DNA of 64,000 nucleotides. Origin: Rhizoclosmatium globosum. Taxonomy: Eukaryota > Chytridiomycota > Chytridiomycetes > Chytridiales > Chytriomycetaceae. The notes under the pieces were generated by a model that was given only the letters and a program-made list of their open reading frames with translations, was not told the origin of the DNA and searched no databases. Below, in pieces: positions 60,105 through 64,000 of the stretch. The first letter of the stretch is position 1. Each line of letters starts with the position of its first letter. Both the position numbers and the translations under genes were made by a program. The stretch lies in assembly GCA_002104985.1 (NCBI GenBank), contig MCGO01000178.1, positions 1 to 64,000 of the forward strand, written 5' to 3'.

Positions 60105-60981
60105 TTATTGAGGAGCAAGTTTCTGTTCCATAGTTTTTCTGTAGAACGAGTGGATAGTTGCGCATGCTTGCTGAGCTACGGTGCAAGCTTGTTTGTACTA
60201 ATTTACAAAATTGATATGAGGAATAAGCGGGTTGGTTAACATTATGAACAAACCTCATCCTGGGAATACACGCCTTCTGAAGAAACACCGGCAATAACTG
60301 CATCATTTGAATTTGAAAATGTGAAAGTGTGGACGGACTTTGCAGTTTCAAGTTCTTTGAGGGATGGGTCGAGAAGGAGAGTTCCATTTGGATCAAAAGC
60401 GAGTGTAACTGAAGCCAGGAGGTGTCTCTGAGCCACGCCTGCATCCAAGAGAGCCAGTGAGGCAGCATTAACAGCTGCGGACATGAACTGTTCACGTGTT
60501 TCGTCAATACCCCCTCTGAACTCTTCTAGTAACTAGTGTGCAGTAACTCACGCAACCATCATCGCCCGTAACCTGAATCGTAACCTGAATCGCAGACCGC
60601 GGATGAATTGACGCCAGCACCGCCGCCTCAATCAAGTCTCTGAGTTGTCGCTCCGCCAGTCGATGCAGCGGCCCACTGAGCCCGTTCAATGGTCTCACTG
60701 AGATTTGAAGTGTCGCCGAGTCAATCTTTTCGTCTCTGATTCGCACTTCTTTTGGGCCAAAGACCGACGCGAGCACTTCGGTTGTTCCTGGTTGAAAACG
60801 GGTAAGTCTTCCTAGGGACGTGCGAGGGACTTGATAGGGATGGCCTAGGGTTGTCCTAGCAATCCTAGGAAAAGGCCTCACCAAAGCCAAAGCGGGACGA
60901 TCCATCCGCCCTCGAAAGGACACCAAACGATGCGCTAAGTGGGCGTAGTTGGTGTTCGTCTGTGCGTCCGTTGCTTCTCAT
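60105..60981 (-). CDS. RRP46: Exosome core subunit RRP46 (EXOSC5)
   Basis: This is an RNase PH-fold ring subunit of the nuclear/cytoplasmic RNA exosome, structural rather than catalytic in yeast. Four exons (60882-60981, 60552-60787, 60254-60487, 60105-60197) give 220 aa. The start MRSNGRTDEHQLRPLSASFG matches the RNase PH-like N-terminus 'R.DGR...-LRPL'. Further marks are GTTEVLASVFGPKEVR, LIEAAVLASIHPRSAIQVTI, SAAVNAASLALLDAGVAQR and DPNGTLLLDPSLKELE, close to EXOSC5. Length is typical. The start is 36 bp from the divergent PrmC-like gene. The alternative EXOSC4 is less likely because the phosphorolytic residues are absent. Confidence 0.9.
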
Positions 60982-61017
60982 TTGAAGATAGTTTCTATTC
61001 AAAAGAAAGAAAGAAGG

Positions 61018-61982
61018 ATGATCAAAGGACACATCCGGTCCCTCCTCCAATCAAACCAGCTTGATTCAGTCTCCGATGCCCTCTTTGAACTAAAGCATTT
61101 AATGGCAAAACTGGATCAATCAGCTAAAACAAAGGATGCAATCGATGCCTTTGACAGTCTCACCTTCTCTTTCTTTGATCACAACCGTCAACTGCGAAAG
61201 GAAAACAAGCTGCGATTCAACATTCTCAACAACATATTTCACTCCTTGTCAATCCCTCAAAAGGAGAAACTGAACAGATGGATCCTCCAACGCTCTTCCC
61301 TTCACAAACCACTTCAATACATTCTCGGAAATCAGCCCTTTCTCGGAACGGACATTAAACTACGCACGGGCGTCCTGATTCCTCGCTGGGAAACCGAAGA
61401 ATGGGTCGACAAGGTCATTCAAGTCATCCACGCTCAAACCGAAACACCGAATCACCCTACAACACTCCTCGACGTATGCACAGGCACAGCATGTATCCCC
61501 ATCGCCATCACAAACGCTATCCCATCACTCACCGCAACTGCCATCGACATTTCTCCACGCGCTCTCTCACTCGCCCGTTTAAACACTCGAAGAAACAACC
61601 TGTCTCATCGTATACACATATCGCACCTAGACGTTCTTTCGTCTCCTCTTCACGCGTACCCTGTCTCGCGTGTAGACTATGTGACTTCAAATCCACCTTA
61701 CATTCCTGAAGATGAGTATCTGACGCTTGAACAGAGTGTGATTGGGTGGGAAGATAAGAAGGCGCTTGTAGGTGTGGGTCGGGATGGGGCTGGGTTTATA
61801 GAGTTATTGGACGGGTTGCTAAAGAGTTGTTGGTGGGAGGAAAGGGAAGCGGCTTTTTTGGAGGTGGGTGGGATACTCAGGCGGAAATTGTGGAAGGGAT
61901 ATTGAGAGAGGAAGGGTGGAATGCAGCAGAGACCTGGAAGGATATGGCGGGGAAGGGGAGAGTTGTTGTGGGGATTTTATAA
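61018..61982 (+). CDS. MTQ1: PrmC/HemK-type release-factor glutamine methyltransferase, frameshifted
   Basis: This is a class I SAM methyltransferase that methylates the GGQ glutamine of release factors, probably the mitochondrial form (Mtq1/HEMK1). The N-terminal helical domain precedes QYILGNQPFLG and GVLIPRWETEEWV. SAM motif I is LLDVCTGTACIPIAI, and the catalytic NPPY is in VTSNPPYIPEDEY at about residue 225. The first frame stops at 61905, but reading one base earlier from about 61870 gives EVGGDTQAEIVEGIL and ETWKDMAGKGRVVVGIL, the expected C-terminus. A missing G in a GGGG run explains this. The restored length is about 321 aa. Confidence 0.88.
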
Positions 61983-62483
61983 AATATAAGAACCCATAAC
62001 TAATATTTGATGCCAATTGCTGGCAACCTCTTACACTGGAGAACAACATAGTCAAAACAAATCAACGACTCTGCTTGAATAGAAACGCCCTCTCATCCCC
62101 TATTTCAGTTCCACTTGCGAATTTGAAATGTTTGCTCAAATCAGCAAAAAGTTCTTTTCGACAGGTGTGTTTCCATCAATCCACTTCCCTTTTCTCCTCG
62201 TGAACCCTCGAAGACGCAGCAGCAGAGGCAAATCATTGAATGCTTCCACATGTGTTTCGAAAGATGAAGCTGTCGATGCTGTTCATTGGACTTGCTGTTG
62301 TGGTCTTAGTAGGCCTAGTGTTCCTTCAGCTTCAACGTCACTGCCACTGGACGATACCTCAGTTCCGATGCCAAAGAAGAGTTTACTATCAAATGCACCA
62401 TCATCAGCCACAGCCAACCACTCCCACTTCAAACAAACAACTCATCAAACAGAACAGCTCGTCCTCTCTTCAAAAAACACACA
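61983..62483. other. Intergenic and 5' region of the glutaredoxin gene
   Basis: This is 501 bp. A small ORF at 62240-62494 encodes a signal-anchor-like helix (MLFIGLAVVVLVGLVFLQLQ) and overlaps the glutaredoxin ATG in another frame. Given the base-deletion errors nearby, it may be the real N-terminus of a membrane-anchored glutaredoxin. Otherwise no gene is visible. Confidence 0.45.
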
Positions 62484-62846
62484 ATGGCCACTAAGGAACT
62501 CGTCGAAACTTCAATTGCAAACAACAAGGTCATGGTCTTCTCGTGAGTAACCACTTCATCTGAAACACGAAGTATTGGTCTTACTAATCAATTTCCCATC
62601 ACCCTTCCAGTAAGTCCAGCTGTCCTTACTGCCGCAAGGCCAAGGCTCTCCTCCAAAGCTACAACGTTGCCTTCGAGGCTATCGAGATCGACACCCGCGA
62701 GGACGGTAGCGAATTCAGGGATACTTGCTCTCAAAGACTGGTCAGAGAACTGTTCCAAACATCTTCATTGGACAGAAGCACATTGGTGGTTGCGATGATC
62801 TCCATGCGTCCACAACAAGGGAGAGTTGAAGCAGTTGCTTGCGTGA
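62484..62846 (+). CDS. Dithiol glutaredoxin, with two frameshifts
   Basis: This is a glutathione-dependent disulphide oxidoreductase. Exons are 62484-62542 and 62611-62846. The active site is [20 protein letters not shown] (CPYC, dithiol type). After GSE, frame shifts near 62710 (GAATTCAGG for an expected GAAATTCAGG), then [20 protein letters not shown] and [10 protein letters not shown] follow. A second shift near 62811 (TCCAC for TCCCAC) restores [10 protein letters not shown] and the stop. Both look like single-base losses in short runs. Whether the N-terminus is MATKELVE at 62484 or an upstream signal anchor in another frame is unsettled. Confidence 0.85.
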
Positions 62847-62984
62847 GTTTTCTTGATGGCTTTGTACATCAAAAAGGAGTATTCACCGGAGTTCATAAAT
62901 AGAGGCTCAAAGTTGTAGTTTATCGCAGTAATGGTATTCAATAAATTTGGTCTTTATTTGAGTGTTATGTGAGTTGAAGAGTGT

Positions 62985-64000
62985 TCAAGCGAGCTTGGGA
63001 ATTTGAACGCCATATGCAACTGATGCCGCGTTGAAGTCAATGTTCTCGACGTGTATTTTCGTGTCCAAAGAATCATCTGATGCGTTGTAGTCAATGCTGC
63101 ACCAATTTCTACGGGCCATCAATCGCTTGTGCGACTTTTCCTCGCCGTTCACATCAGTTTGGAACAATTCAAACATTTCTTCGACAGTATTGTCCAACTT
63201 GGTAACCGATGTAGAGAGAACACGTGGGTTCGTGTGAAGGAATGCAATCACAGCGTCTGGACCAGGACCTATTTGAACCACGTCCGTAAGTTACAGATAC
63301 ACTCTTTCACAAACAAATTCAAAAATACCGTTTCCAATTGCCGACGAAATAATCTGATACATTGCACGTGGATCAGATCCAACATCTTTCCCAGAAACAT
63401 TCAGCAGTCTCAATGCCTTCAGATCTAAACCGCCCATTCCACAAATATGAACATCCCCAGACGCAAACGTAACACGCACTCCATGTCGTTCCGCAACTTT
63501 TGAAGATACGACACAATATTATTCCGTTCCGTCATATGAAACACATGAATCCACTCATCCATCAAGTCATCCCGTAACTCCGGCTGCCCAAAGTTCCCCA
63601 ACAACTGTCGAGCAACAGACCCATGTCCCAGTCCCCCAAAAACACCTTCTCCTCGCGTTCAGGGAGGAGACACTTGATAAACGGGCGGAAGAGGTTCCGC
63701 GCGATGGTTTGGATTGTGTTCACGCCTTCGAAGAGGTGGTCTGCAATGTCCATGCGTGGGTAGAGCACGGGAACGGTTGCAACGAGGATCAAGTGTTTGA
63801 TTTTGGGTTTTCGGAGAGGACGCGGTCTTCGAGGGCGGTCCAGACGGATTCCAGGTGTCTTCTGGCATGATTTGGTGGTCGGTTCGGCGGGAACGGACGT
63901 CGAGGGCTAAGGTGAGGGTTGAAGGGCCGGTCTTTTTGAGCCAGTTGTAGCCCTTCTTTTCGGGAATAGGCCGTCTTTGAATGCTTGTGTGAAGTTTGTG
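62985..64000 (-). CDS. PhoD-like metallophosphatase, 5' truncated and frameshifted
   Basis: This is a fungal PhoD-like phosphatase-domain protein; the 5' end lies beyond the window. The 3' exon is 62985-63268 and the previous one starts at the window edge and ends at 63329. Family marks are HLILVATVPVLYPRMDIADH, DDLMDEWIHVFHMTERNNIV, RVTFASGDVHICGMGGL (metal-binding GDVH), MYQIISSAIGNGPGPDAV and the C-terminal KRLMARRNWCSID. These lie in different frames: single-base losses are needed near 63495, 63630, 63802 and 63860. The density suggests sequence error rather than decay, since each piece is well conserved. Confidence 0.8.

Noticed and set aside
1..64000. Search for CRISPR arrays, prophage genes, IS elements, retroelements or rRNA
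   Set aside because: No spaced direct-repeat arrays, integrase/transposase/reverse-transcriptase frames or rRNA-like sequence were seen.

Overview
The window is nuclear DNA of an intron-rich fungus, most likely a zoosporic (chytrid-grade) one. It holds about 30 densely packed protein genes on both strands. Most are split by 45-75 bp introns with GT..AG ends, and I see no operons, tRNA or rRNA genes, CRISPR arrays or transposons. Fungal identity rests on an allantoate-permease-type MFS carrier, HIR3, cohesin SMC1, proteasome alpha1, RRP46, Mpo1-like and fungal PhoD-like proteins. A chytrid-grade source is inferred from a Na+/K+-ATPase-like (type IIC) P-type pump, two F-box proteins with 'DPRVDP'-type divergent ankyrin repeats, nonaspanins, and a glycine-betaine-binding-like domain fused to a polytopic membrane protein. 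Exon-intron models below were built by hand; in almost every gene the exon phases add up to one open reading frame, which supports them.

Layout. 0-4.4 kb: 5'-truncated TM9SF/nonaspanin (copy A) and an MFS anion permease, both with small frameshifts. 4.7-9 kb: proteasome alpha1 (-), F-box/ankyrin protein A (+), probable proteasome assembly chaperone PAC1/Pba1 (-). 8.9-15.2 kb: HIR3/CABIN1 histone chaperone subunit (19 exons). 15.3-21.4 kb: Mpo1-like protein, bestrophin-like channel, PIF1 helicase, TauD-family dioxygenase. 21.6-24.6 kb: two tandem nucleotide-sugar transporters. 24.7-35.2 kb: M1 aminopeptidase, class V aminotransferase-fold enzyme, Munc13/C2 protein, single-pass membrane protein. 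35.5-39.2 kb: third nucleotide-sugar transporter and an intact nonaspanin (copy B). 39.3-49.4 kb: binding-protein/Cys-rich/multi-TM receptor-like protein, SMC1 (22 exons), an orphan 7TM protein, holocytochrome c synthase. 49.5-55 kb: mitochondrial uL30, a gene-poor 1 kb, secreted nucleoside hydrolase, DsbA-like oxidoreductase, broken F-box/ankyrin protein B. 55-64 kb: P-type ATPase, an unknown repeat-bearing protein, exosome RRP46, mitochondrial PrmC/HemK methyltransferase, glutaredoxin, 5'-truncated PhoD-like phosphatase.

The genes are mostly unrelated housekeeping genes, not a pathway cluster. The pattern that stands out is local duplication: three SLC35A-type transporters, two nonaspanins and two F-box/ankyrin genes, with visible intron gain and loss between copies. 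Several gene pairs share very short divergent promoters (RRP46/PrmC, HIR3/Pba1, cytochrome c synthase/uL30m). Small apparent 1-2 nt deletions, often in short homopolymers, break otherwise conserved frames and concentrate at the two ends of the window; I read most as sequence errors rather than real pseudogenes. The most novel item is the receptor-like protein at 39.3-42.3 kb.
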